From contig JAFZAH010000007.1 of NCBI GenBank assembly GCA_017548275.1, positions 1 to 46,592 of the forward strand: 46,592 nucleotides of DNA, written 5' to 3'. Numbering within the stretch: the stretch's first letter is position 1; each line of letters opens with the position of its first letter. The notes under the pieces were generated by a model. That model was not told the origin of the DNA, made no database searches, and was given only the letters and a program-made list of their open reading frames with translations. Below, piece after piece: positions 35,275 through 43,078 of this stretch. The position numbers were made by a program, and so were the translations under genes. The stretch is from Prevotella sp. Lineage in GTDB: Bacteria; Bacteroidota; Bacteroidia; Bacteroidales; Bacteroidaceae.

Positions 35275-36537
35275 TTATTCTGGGTTTTTCTGGGCTTTTC
35301 TATGGAATGCCCATGCGGTGAGGAGGATGATGAAGGGCATGAAGGGGATGTGGAAACGAGTCTCGCCATGACCGAAGAACAAGAGGACCGCCGTACCCAC
35401 TAAAATAACACCGCCACAAAGCACCGCCACATCGAGGCGCTTGCTCTTGACACAACGGACAAGACCAATCACCGCACCGACAAGCAAGAGATAATAAAAC
35501 AACAGATTGACCACGGCGAGCCATTGCACCGCCGATAACCGCGGAAACGCTGTCCATAGCGTTTCCATGCTCAACTCTTGATACATCTGTTCATTTTTCT
35601 CTGGCAAGAAAGCGCATAGCGTTGTATTGTCAGACACATAGGTGCGTGCCAGTTTCTCGGGCATCTGCGCCAGATATTCATCCACATTATGACTGAGCCA
35701 GATGCCGAAATGCGACCGCCACACAGAGTCTTTTTGCAACACATCGTACTGACGTTCGGCAGGGATGACATTGGGGTCCCCATCCACAAAGAACGCACGG
35801 TCGGGTGCCGTATCGCTGTCATGATCCCATGAGTACTGCATAAGGGCCATCCACCCAGTGGCTGCCTGATAGAAAAACCGCCCAGTGCGCGCATAATTGA
35901 TGCCTCCGATGACACAAATCATCAGCACATATCCACCCACCAGCGAAGCGATACGCCGCCAACGCCGTTCTTGCCGCACGAAGTAGAAGACCATCAGCAC
36001 AACGACGAACACCAGCGCCATGGGACGGAACCAGTTGCCGGCAGCCAACAAAATGCCCGCCATGAGCGGGTGATTGCGCATGACGGCATAAAGAGCCGCC
36101 ATCGAGAAAAACATAAACGGTAATTCGCTTAGGAGAGAGGTCGCCTCACCGTAATTGGCCGGATAAAGCAGATAGATGACCAGTGCCACAAGAGCCATCT
36201 TCGCACCGGCCAGACGGTTTGCCACCAAATAGAACATCCATGCCGTTGCACCTTTCATCAGCGCATACAAGATGAGCAATGGCGTGACCGAGCCGAAGAG
36301 CCACAGCGACAATTGAGTCATATTGACTGCCCCGATATTCCACAGGAAAGCCAATTCGCCCATCTGCCCCGCCACAGGGTAAGGTCCGCTCGCCTCCGTT
36401 GACTGTTGCGCCAATGCGATATAGCCGTTGCAGTCGGGAAAAGGTGTAAATCCGAGCAACGGGATGAGCAACAGTTGTATGACGGTGAATGTCGCCACCA
36501 GGTATAACACGTGGCGACGGGAGGAAAACGGGCGCAT
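35275..36537 (-). CDS. multi-pass membrane protein, GT39/ArnT-like glycosyltransferase candidate
   Basis: The protein is 420 aa from the ATG at 36537; an in-frame TTG at 36552 overlaps the udk stop and is less likely. It has about 10-11 TM helices. The first periplasmic loop (GFTPFPDCNGYIALAQQS) has an acidic residue where GT-C enzymes carry catalytic Asp. YLLYPANYGEATSLLSELPF and AAGNWFRPMALVF are typical of dolichol/polyprenyl-phosphate-mannose type membrane glycosyltransferases. It could glycosylate lipid or protein with a polyprenyl-linked sugar. It lies 11 bp downstream of uridine kinase, so the two are probably co-transcribed. Confidence 0.65.
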   Translation of the reverse strand: MRPFSSRRHVLYLVATFTVIQLLLIPLLGFTPFPDCNGYIALAQQSTEASGPYPVAGQMGELAFLWNIGAVNMTQLSLWLFGSVTPLLILYALMKGATAWMFYLVANRLAGAKMALVALVIYLLYPANYGEATSLLSELPFMFFSMAALYAVMRNHPLMAGILLAAGNWFRPMALVFVVVLMVFYFVRQERRWRRIASLVGGYVLMICVIGGINYARTGRFFYQAATGWMALMQYSWDHDSDTAPDRAFFVDGDPNVIPAERQYDVLQKDSVWRSHFGIWLSHNVDEYLAQMPEKLARTYVSDNTTLCAFLPEKNEQMYQELSMETLWTAFPRLSAVQWLAVVNLLFYYLLLVGAVIGLVRCVKSKRLDVAVLCGGVILVGTAVLLFFGHGETRFHIPFMPFIILLTAWAFHRKAQKNPE

Positions 36538-36548
36538 GACGGAAAAGG

Positions 36549-37163
36549 TCAAGGCTTGGGCACCAGACCCTCGATATAATTACAGAGAATGCCTATACCC
36601 TTGAGGTTTTCGCCTCCTTGCGGTATGATGAGGTCGGCGAATTTTTTCGTCGGCTCGATAAACTGCTCGTGCATGGGTTTGAGCACCGACAAATAGCGGT
36701 TGAGCACCATATCGACGGTACGACCACGCTCGACCACATCGCGCTGGATGTTACGAATGAGCCGTTCGTCGCTGTCGGTATCGACATAGATTTTCAAATC
36801 CATCATCTCGCGCAGTTTGCGATTAATGAGCGCCATGATACCCTCGATGATGATGACGGGTTTAGGCTCGACGTGAACCGTCTCCTTCAATCGGTTAGAA
36901 AGGATGTAGGAATAGGTGGGCTGTTCGATGGCCTCGCCATTGCGCAACTGGTTGATTTGCTTGATGAGCAGTTTCCAGTCGAAAGCATCGGGATGGTCGA
37001 AATTGATTTGCCGCCGTTCCTCGTCGGTCATGTGCGTGGTGTCGTTGTAATACGAGTCGATAGGCACGACCGCCACGTAATGCGGCGGCAACGCCTCAAC
37101 GATTTTCCTTACTACAGTTGTTTTTCCGGAGCCTGTACCTCCGGCGATTCCGATAATGGTCAT
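36549..37163 (-). CDS. udk: uridine kinase
   Basis: The 204-aa protein has P-loop GIAGGTGSGKTT (residues 5-16). PIDSYYNDTTHM near 35 and NFDHPDAFDW near 54 are uridine-binding region motifs. YSYILSNRLKETV and VIIIEGIMAL follow, in the order of bacterial Udk. It phosphorylates uridine and cytidine in pyrimidine salvage in the cytoplasm. Length and motifs are normal. Together with the extracellular nuclease locus downstream it could make use of scavenged nucleosides, though udk is a housekeeping gene in most genomes. Confidence 0.95.
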   Translation of the reverse strand: MTIIGIAGGTGSGKTTVVRKIVEALPPHYVAVVPIDSYYNDTTHMTDEERRQINFDHPDAFDWKLLIKQINQLRNGEAIEQPTYSYILSNRLKETVHVEPKPVIIIEGIMALINRKLREMMDLKIYVDTDSDERLIRNIQRDVVERGRTVDMVLNRYLSVLKPMHEQFIEPTKKFADLIIPQGGENLKGIGILCNYIEGLVPKP

Positions 37164-37352
37164 ATTTGGTTGAAGGTTTAGGGTTTAGGGCTTAGTGTTC
37201 CGGCACTATTTCTTACCACTTGCATTTGGTATAAGTTTTTTTGCCGCGGCAAAGGGAGAAAACGTCACAGATTACCTTCCCATAAAAACCAACCTGTTAA
37301 TTGTGTATTATCAATTGTGAATTGTGAATTATTAATTGTGAATTGTGAATTA
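37164..37352. repeat. intergenic region with TTTAGGG and AATTGTGAATT micro-repeats
   Basis: Upstream of udk are GTTTAGGG/GTTTAGGG/CTTAG units (37177-37195). Further along, AATTGTGA-type units repeat about six times (37308-37365) and run into the last codons of the uracil-DNA glycosylase-like gene, encoding its final IIHN and stop. No gene or clear promoter was recognised in the rest. Confidence 0.75.
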
Positions 37353-37976
37353 TCAATTGTGAATTATTTGTCGATAGTACTCCGCTTTATTCTCCAGACG
37401 CATGGGATAAGCACGTGAAGAGGAAGGCATGCGATAGAAACGGAGCGTGCGGCCGTCGAAGGTGAAATCGACATAGGCGCCGTCACGCGGCGCGTTAATA
37501 CCGAAATGCGCAGCCAACAGCCCTGTGGCTTTCTCGCCCGTGGTGACGACAGTCTGCAACTGCGGCAATTGGCTGATAAGCGCAGACAGGTCGGTAGGTT
37601 CCACCACCTCCAAGTCCTTGTCAGAAGCGGTATTCTTCAGTCGTCTGACCGTCACAGCCGTATCGTAGAGGGCAATGCCCTGTTCCTGCAACATCTCAAT
37701 GATAGCCTCGCGCCGGAACGTCTTTTGCACCTCATCGACAAAGTGGTTTTTGTCGCCATAAAGACAGTGTCCAAAAATTCTCCACATGTCATTGATGTAG
37801 TTCGGGTAAAAGAAATTCATACACCAACGGTGACGGGCAGGTGGAAAACTGCCCAGCATCAGTATCTTGGCGCCATCAGGGAGAAACGGCTGCAGGGGAT
37901 GGTGTTCAGGAGCCCCCTCCCCATCCCTCACCGAAGGGAGGGCGGTGTTACCACTCTGTTTGAGTCGTTTATCCAC
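37353..37976 (-). CDS. uracil-DNA glycosylase-family protein
   Basis: The frame is 207 aa, beginning with GTG at 37976; no ATG precedes the core domain and a TGA lies two codons upstream. The core from about residue 27 reads LPDGAKILMLGSFPPARH, then MNFFYPNYINDMWRIFG and VVTTGEKATGLLAAHFG, matching the UDG superfamily members of Bacteroidota that excise uracil or deaminated bases. Residues about 9-24 (GNTALPSVRDGEGAPE) come from a C/G-rich intergenic repeat. The true start may be the GTG at 37976 or the GTG at 37928 inside the repeat. The last residues also lie in a micro-repeat. The role in DNA repair is inferred from family. Confidence 0.8.
   Translation of the reverse strand: MDKRLKQSGNTALPSVRDGEGAPEHHPLQPFLPDGAKILMLGSFPPARHRWCMNFFYPNYINDMWRIFGHCLYGDKNHFVDEVQKTFRREAIIEMLQEQGIALYDTAVTVRRLKNTASDKDLEVVEPTDLSALISQLPQLQTVVTTGEKATGLLAAHFGINAPRDGAYVDFTFDGRTLRFYRMPSSSRAYPMRLENKAEYYRQIIHN
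37909..37943. repeat. C/G-rich repeat overlapping a gene start
   Basis: GGAGCCCCCTCCCCATCCCT and the following CACCGAAGGGAGGGCGG belong to the same class as 24353-24383 and 25415-25449. It sits within the first 25 codons of the uracil-DNA glycosylase-like gene, in frame. Confidence 0.65.
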
Positions 37977-38020
37977 TGTCGTTCAGTCTCTTGATTTTAC
38001 TATTGGACGAGGGAAAGGCC

Positions 38021-39325
38021 TTACTCTTTCGGTTTGAGTCCCTGGTTATCGGGAGTGGTCATGATGTCGATGGCGGATTTTACGGTCTCGACCTTCTCGG
38101 GCGTCACAATAGCGGGAGCCAGTTCGGCATCCGGCGGTATGGAACCGACAGCCAGGGAGTCGATAGGCAGCACGCCATCTACGGGCAGAACCTCTGCCGC
38201 TCTCAACTGTTCGAGTCTGAGCGCCTCAGCAGCCCTTTCCTCTTCAGCCAAACGCTGCATATCAGCCCTCACGGCATCTCTTTCCTTCATCACATACAGC
38301 ACCACAGGCAAGTGGTCAGAATAGCCGTCGAGCCACACACCACCGGCATGAGAACGTTTGGGCTGGCCTTTATAGGAGCCCTCTTGCTGTATCAGATAAT
38401 CGCGACGGAAGATTTGCGCTTTCCAGTATTTCAGTTTGGAGAAATCTTTCTCTTCATTGAGATTGAGCAGGTTGGGCGTCATCACAATTTGGTCAAACAG
38501 GTTCCAGCGACCGTCATAGAACAATGTGCCGGTTCCGTTGTCGAGAATTTTCCACCAGGGGTTGTACATATCGCCAGGACCCACGTCTTTCATGTCGCGT
38601 TTAGCACCTAACTCACGTGACATGCTCTTGTCGTGCGGGTCATCATTCATATCACCCATGACAAAAACTTTGCAGTTGGGGTCATCGCGCAGGAGCGAGT
38701 CTTTCACCACACGCACCTGCCGGCCGCCTGACTCACGGTAGAACGACGTAGATGCACGTGAGGGCCAGTGGCAGACGATGACAGCGACATGCTCACCGGC
38801 GAGAGTACCGCTCACGGTAAGGAATCCACGTGTCTTATAAGTGCTGTCTTTCTCGAGTTCCTGCACATAAGGCACGAGTTTCATGTCACGAATCTTGAAC
38901 AGGGCGGGATTATACATCAGCGCGCAATCCACACCACGGCGGTCTTCGCCTTCGATGTGCGCAACCCTATAACCACGGGCCTTGAGTTCGGGCTGGTCGA
39001 TGAGTGCCTGCAGCGCGTTCATGTTCTCCACCTCAGAGAGTCCGATGATGGCACATCCCACGCTTTGCGGCAGCACGTCTGTGCCGAGGTCTGCCAGTGC
39101 GCGCGCCATGTTGTGCAACTTATGGGTATACTTCAGCGTGCCCCACTTATTGGTGCCGTCGGGCAGATACTCATAATCGTTTTTTCCCACATCGTGGACG
39201 GTATCAAACAAATTTTCCTGATTGTAGAAAGCCACACCGTAAACTTGATACTGTTTTTGTGCTTTCATGGCAGAAATGCCAGCAATTAGCATGAATGCCA
39301 TCAAAAAAAATCGATGTTTCATCAT
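38021..39325 (-). CDS. secreted endonuclease/exonuclease/phosphatase family protein
   Basis: The protein is 434 aa from the ATG at 39325 (or 39322), which gives signal peptide MKHRFFLMAFMLIAGISAMKA-Q; the longer frame is rejected. EEP fold motifs are all present: AFYNQENLFDT near 30, LSEVENMNAL (metal-binding Glu) near 95, VCHWPSR near 185, VMGDMNDDPHD near 215 and YSDHLPVVLY near 310. The last 90 residues form an Ala/Glu-rich extension outside the catalytic domain. It would cleave phosphodiesters outside the cytoplasm. It is divergent from the TonB-dependent receptor gene, sharing a 184-bp intergenic region. Confidence 0.9.
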   Translation of the reverse strand: MMKHRFFLMAFMLIAGISAMKAQKQYQVYGVAFYNQENLFDTVHDVGKNDYEYLPDGTNKWGTLKYTHKLHNMARALADLGTDVLPQSVGCAIIGLSEVENMNALQALIDQPELKARGYRVAHIEGEDRRGVDCALMYNPALFKIRDMKLVPYVQELEKDSTYKTRGFLTVSGTLAGEHVAVIVCHWPSRASTSFYRESGGRQVRVVKDSLLRDDPNCKVFVMGDMNDDPHDKSMSRELGAKRDMKDVGPGDMYNPWWKILDNGTGTLFYDGRWNLFDQIVMTPNLLNLNEEKDFSKLKYWKAQIFRRDYLIQQEGSYKGQPKRSHAGGVWLDGYSDHLPVVLYVMKERDAVRADMQRLAEEERAAEALRLEQLRAAEVLPVDGVLPIDSLAVGSIPPDAELAPAIVTPEKVETVKSAIDIMTTPDNQGLKPKE

Positions 39326-39460
39326 ATTATAAGGTATTATTAAGTTCAATGATTCGTTAGTAAAGACTTCACTTTGCAAATTTCGGTTTTTTTTTCGAGA
39401 AAAACTCATTTTTATGGAAAAAATTTGTATGAAAGATTTTAATTTTTCAAAATAATTTTG

Positions 39461-39468
39461 TTACTTTG
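39461..39468 (+). promoter_or_regulatory. putative -7 element of the TonB-dependent receptor operon
   Basis: TTACTTTG (one mismatch to TAnnTTTG) lies 41 bp before the ATG, in the divergent region shared with the EEP gene. On the minus strand a weaker GAAATTTG (39383-39376) could serve the EEP gene. Confidence 0.45.
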
Positions 39469-39509
39469 CAACGTAATGACATGAAAACATCAACATCATT
39501 TATCATAAC

Positions 39510-42119
39510 ATGATCAAAAAAACGCTGAAATTAGCAGTGATAGCCCTATGCTGTCCCACATGGATGCTGGCTCAAGGTGAAATACCCTCGGGTCTCATCA
39601 ATGATGAGGACTCCACGGGAGCCATCATCACCTTTGATGATGCTGCATTTACTTTCTCAGAGACACAGTTGGGTGAGGATGAGGACATGACGCAAGCCGT
39701 GACCATCATGAACTCCAACAGCAATGTCTATGCAAAGCAGGTGGGATATTTGTTCTCGCCCGTCCGTTTTCGTTATCGTGCCTTCAACCAGAAGTACAAC
39801 GACATCTACATCAACGGCGCACCCATGAATGACATGGAGTCAGGACAGTTCCGCTACACCATCGTGGGCGGTATCAACAACCTGACCCGCTACTACGAAG
39901 CCTCACTCCCCTTCGAGGACAACAGTTTCTCGATGCCGGGCATGGGCGGAAGCAACAACTACAACTTCCGCGCCGCCAACGTTTCAACCGGTCATAAAGC
40001 GACAGCGAGCATCGCCAACCGTAACTACACGGCACGTGCCATGTACACCTACGGCAGCGGCCTGAGCCGAAGCGGTTGGGCTTGGGCAGCCTCTATCGGT
40101 TACCGTTGGGCAAAGAGAGGTTATGTGGAAGGTACGTTCTACAACTCACTCTCCTACTACCTCGGTATCCAGAAGTTGTGGGGAGACCACTCTATCTCGC
40201 TCTCCACATGGGGTAACCCCACCGAGCGCGCTTCGCAAGGTCCTGTGACCGACGAGATGTACTGGATAGCCAACAACAACCAGTACAACCCCTATTGGGG
40301 CTACCAGAACGGCAAGGTACGCAACTCGCGCGTCATCAACGATTTCCAACCCACCGCTCTGTTGACGTGGGACTGGAACATCAATGACAAGATGAAACTC
40401 ACCACCTCTCTGTTGGGCCGTTACAGCATGTATAAGAGTACCAAACTCAACTACAACAACGCCGACAACCCGCTGCCGACATATTGGAAGAACATGCCGA
40501 GCAGTTACTGGAACGTGTGGCCCGATGAGGACGGGACGTTCAATGACCCGACCAACCGTACCGACCAAGGTTTGAGAGACTGGAACATCGCTTATAACTA
40601 CCTGAAAGCATCAAAAGAGAACCGTCAGGTGAACTGGGACCGCCTTTATTGGGCCAACCAGCAAGCCAACGCCAGCGGTACCGACGCTATGTACTATGTG
40701 CAGGCCAAACATAATGACAATCTGAACTACACTCTATCATCAACGTTGAAGAAAGTGCTTTCTAACAACACGACTTGGAACGTCGGTTTCTGGGCTGCCA
40801 CCAACAAAGGCATGCACTACGAGACGATGGAAGACCTGCTCGGTGCGAACGTGCTACACAACATCAACTCCTACGCGTTGGGCAACTACTCTGCAGACAA
40901 CCCCTACGTGCAGTACGACCTGAACCACCCCAATCAGGAAATCAAGGAAGGCGACGTGTTCAATTACAGTTATGACTTGAAAGTGCAGAAGGCGACATTG
41001 TGGACGAACTACACAACCACCTTCGGCCGTTTCCGCGCCTTCGTGGCAGGTAAAATCGGCGGCACAGCCATGAACCGCTATGGCCACATGCGCAATGGTA
41101 TGTTTGCCGAGAACTCCTTCGGCCGCAGCGGCACGGCGAAATTCCTCGACGGCGGTGTGAAGGGTAGCATCTCTGCCAGTCTGGGCAAAGGACATCTGGT
41201 CCGCCTTGGTGCAGGATATCAGTTGAACGCCCCGATGGCACAGACCGCCTTCGTCTCTCCTGAGACCAACAACGACTTCGTCGGCAACCTGAAAAACGAG
41301 AAGGTGTTCAGCAGCGAGTTTGACTATCATTACCAGAATTCTTGGCTCCGCGCGAGCGTCAACGCCTATTTCACCAAGATGAGCGATGTGACGGAATGGC
41401 AAAACTTCTATTTCGACGACATCAACTCCTTCTCATATGTGTCGTTGACCAACATCGAGAAAGCCTATTACGGCGTGGAGGTAGGATTGGATTTCCGCAT
41501 CACCTCTGAATTAAACATCATCGCCATCGGTACTTGGGGCGAGGGCAAGAACACGAACAATTCGAATGTCCGCTACTTGAACTCCACGAAAAGGACATAT
41601 CACGACGATATCGTATATAATAAGAACATGCACGAGGCAGGCACACCGCTGTCGGCATACAGCCTGACGTTCGACTACAGTCACAAGGGCTGGTACTACA
41701 CCCTGAACTGCAACTACTACGACCGAATCTACCTCTCCTACTCTCCTTCATATCGTTACAAGACTACGCTCGAAACAATGGGTTTGCACCATCAAGGCGT
41801 AGATGAAAACGGAAATGAGTTCGACTATTATGAGGTTCCCTCTCAGGCTAAGGGCAAGGGCGGATTCATGGTTGACGCCAGCATCGGTAAGTCGATTCGC
41901 CTGAAGCGCGGCAAGACCCTCAGCATCAACCTGATGATTACCAACCTGCTGAACAACACCCGTGTCTGCACGGGCGGATTTGAGCAGAGTCGCAGCGACT
42001 ACACCGTGAAGGATGACGGTTCAATCAACAGTGAACGCGCATACAAGTTCTCACGCAATCCCTACAAGTTCTATGCATACGGCATCAACGGCATGCTTAA
42101 TTTCACATTCAGATTCTAA
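39510..42119 (+). CDS. TonB-dependent outer-membrane receptor (no N-terminal carboxypeptidase-like domain)
   Basis: The 869-aa protein has a signal peptide (1-21, ending WMLA-Q). A short acidic stretch leads directly into a plug domain (about 55-170) with VGYLFSPVRFRYRAFNQKYN, IYINGAPMND and GGINNLTRYYEAS. A long Tyr/Asn/Gly-rich beta-barrel ends with the C-terminal aromatic strand GMLNFTFRF. It lacks the CarboxypepD_reg domain usual in SusC proteins and no SusD follows. The next two genes are OB-fold lipoproteins, 13 bp and then 67 bp apart, and nucleases lie on both sides. It probably imports nuclease products or other phosphorylated compounds; the substrate is inference. Confidence 0.88.
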   Translation: MIKKTLKLAVIALCCPTWMLAQGEIPSGLINDEDSTGAIITFDDAAFTFSETQLGEDEDMTQAVTIMNSNSNVYAKQVGYLFSPVRFRYRAFNQKYNDIYINGAPMNDMESGQFRYTIVGGINNLTRYYEASLPFEDNSFSMPGMGGSNNYNFRAANVSTGHKATASIANRNYTARAMYTYGSGLSRSGWAWAASIGYRWAKRGYVEGTFYNSLSYYLGIQKLWGDHSISLSTWGNPTERASQGPVTDEMYWIANNNQYNPYWGYQNGKVRNSRVINDFQPTALLTWDWNINDKMKLTTSLLGRYSMYKSTKLNYNNADNPLPTYWKNMPSSYWNVWPDEDGTFNDPTNRTDQGLRDWNIAYNYLKASKENRQVNWDRLYWANQQANASGTDAMYYVQAKHNDNLNYTLSSTLKKVLSNNTTWNVGFWAATNKGMHYETMEDLLGANVLHNINSYALGNYSADNPYVQYDLNHPNQEIKEGDVFNYSYDLKVQKATLWTNYTTTFGRFRAFVAGKIGGTAMNRYGHMRNGMFAENSFGRSGTAKFLDGGVKGSISASLGKGHLVRLGAGYQLNAPMAQTAFVSPETNNDFVGNLKNEKVFSSEFDYHYQNSWLRASVNAYFTKMSDVTEWQNFYFDDINSFSYVSLTNIEKAYYGVEVGLDFRITSELNIIAIGTWGEGKNTNNSNVRYLNSTKRTYHDDIVYNKNMHEAGTPLSAYSLTFDYSHKGWYYTLNCNYYDRIYLSYSPSYRYKTTLETMGLHHQGVDENGNEFDYYEVPSQAKGKGGFMVDASIGKSIRLKRGKTLSINLMITNLLNNTRVCTGGFEQSRSDYTVKDDGSINSERAYKFSRNPYKFYAYGINGMLNFTFRF

Positions 42120-42132
42120 AAGACCACACGAT

Positions 42133-43011
42133 ATGAAATACTTCAATTATATGATAATAGCAGTCGTCTGCACGTTTATCGCATCGTGTATGGCCGACAC
42201 TGACAGTTTCGACAAACCGAAACTCGACGAACCTCCTTTCGGTAACAATGACATAGAATGCACCAATCTGGTTACCATAAAAGAATTGAAGGAGGCGTAC
42301 AAGACTCCGATGACCACCGATTACCGCAATGGTGACTCGTTCGAGGAAGTGAAAGAGGCAACCCAAATCCGTGGTTATGTCACCGCCAACGACATCTCTG
42401 GAAACATTTACAATGAGGTGGCCATTCAAGACGAGACCGGAGCCATCCTGATTGAGATACAGCAAGGCGGACTTTTCGGTTATCTGCCCGTAGGCACCGA
42501 AATCATTGTGGAACTCAAAGGCTTGTACGTAGGCAACTACCGCATGCAGCCGTTGGTTGGAATGCCGTCCAAGGTGTCACAGGGTGTCAATCAAGGAAAA
42601 GACCAGTTGGGTAAAATCTCGCGAATGCTGTGGCAAGACCATTTCCGCATCACAGGCAACAAGAAGATTATTGAGCCGGAGGTGTTTAACAATCAGTGGG
42701 ATGACTTTGAAGACGGAGGTAAACTGGGTAAGATAGAGCAAGTGACATTCTCCAAGGGTTCATATTACAATGGTGTCACATCGGTACCATTGCCCTTCGA
42801 TGAGAACGCACAATTTGCCAATCCCGATTTAAGTGCCTCCGTATCATGGTACTTCAACGAATTTCCGACTACCGTGATGCTCTATAACAGCAACTATTCC
42901 GACTTTGCCGCCGCTTTGCTGCCGCACAGCAAGGTGTCTATCACAGGTGTGGTGAAACGCTATAACAGTAATTGGGAAATAATAATGAGAGATTACAACG
43001 ATATTCAATAA
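42133..43011 (+). CDS. DUF5689-type OB-fold lipoprotein
   Basis: The protein is 292 aa from the ATG at 42133. The longer frame from 42013 overlaps the receptor gene and lacks a signal. The lipoprotein signal is MKYFNYMIIAVVCTFIASC, with the lipobox Cys near 19. Residues 40-170 contain TQIRGYVTANDISGNIYNE, VAIQDETGAILIEI and GTEIIVELKGLYVGNYRMQ, the pattern of DUF5689, an OB-like fold. The C-terminal part has a second beta domain ending SNWEIIMRDYNDIQ. It is expected on the outer membrane as partner of the receptor. Binding of nucleic acid is plausible for OB folds but not shown. Confidence 0.82.
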   Translation: MKYFNYMIIAVVCTFIASCMADTDSFDKPKLDEPPFGNNDIECTNLVTIKELKEAYKTPMTTDYRNGDSFEEVKEATQIRGYVTANDISGNIYNEVAIQDETGAILIEIQQGGLFGYLPVGTEIIVELKGLYVGNYRMQPLVGMPSKVSQGVNQGKDQLGKISRMLWQDHFRITGNKKIIEPEVFNNQWDDFEDGGKLGKIEQVTFSKGSYYNGVTSVPLPFDENAQFANPDLSASVSWYFNEFPTTVMLYNSNYSDFAAALLPHSKVSITGVVKRYNSNWEIIMRDYNDIQ

Positions 43012-43078
43012 ACCCAATGAATAATAGTACATGGTACTGACAATCATCAATTTAAGAAAACAAAAAAACAAATATAAT

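Noticed and set aside
37177-37195. Telomere-like TTTAGGG repeats
   Set aside because: Only two to three degenerate units in a bacterial intergenic region; it fits the general micro-repeat pattern.
37308-37365. Possible CRISPR array (regular AATTGTGAATT units)
   Set aside because: Units are about 8-10 nt with no unique spacers and no cas genes nearby.
36549-37976. Uridine kinase and uracil-DNA glycosylase-like genes as part of the nucleic-acid acquisition locus
   Set aside because: Both are common housekeeping functions on separate transcripts; proximity alone is too weak.
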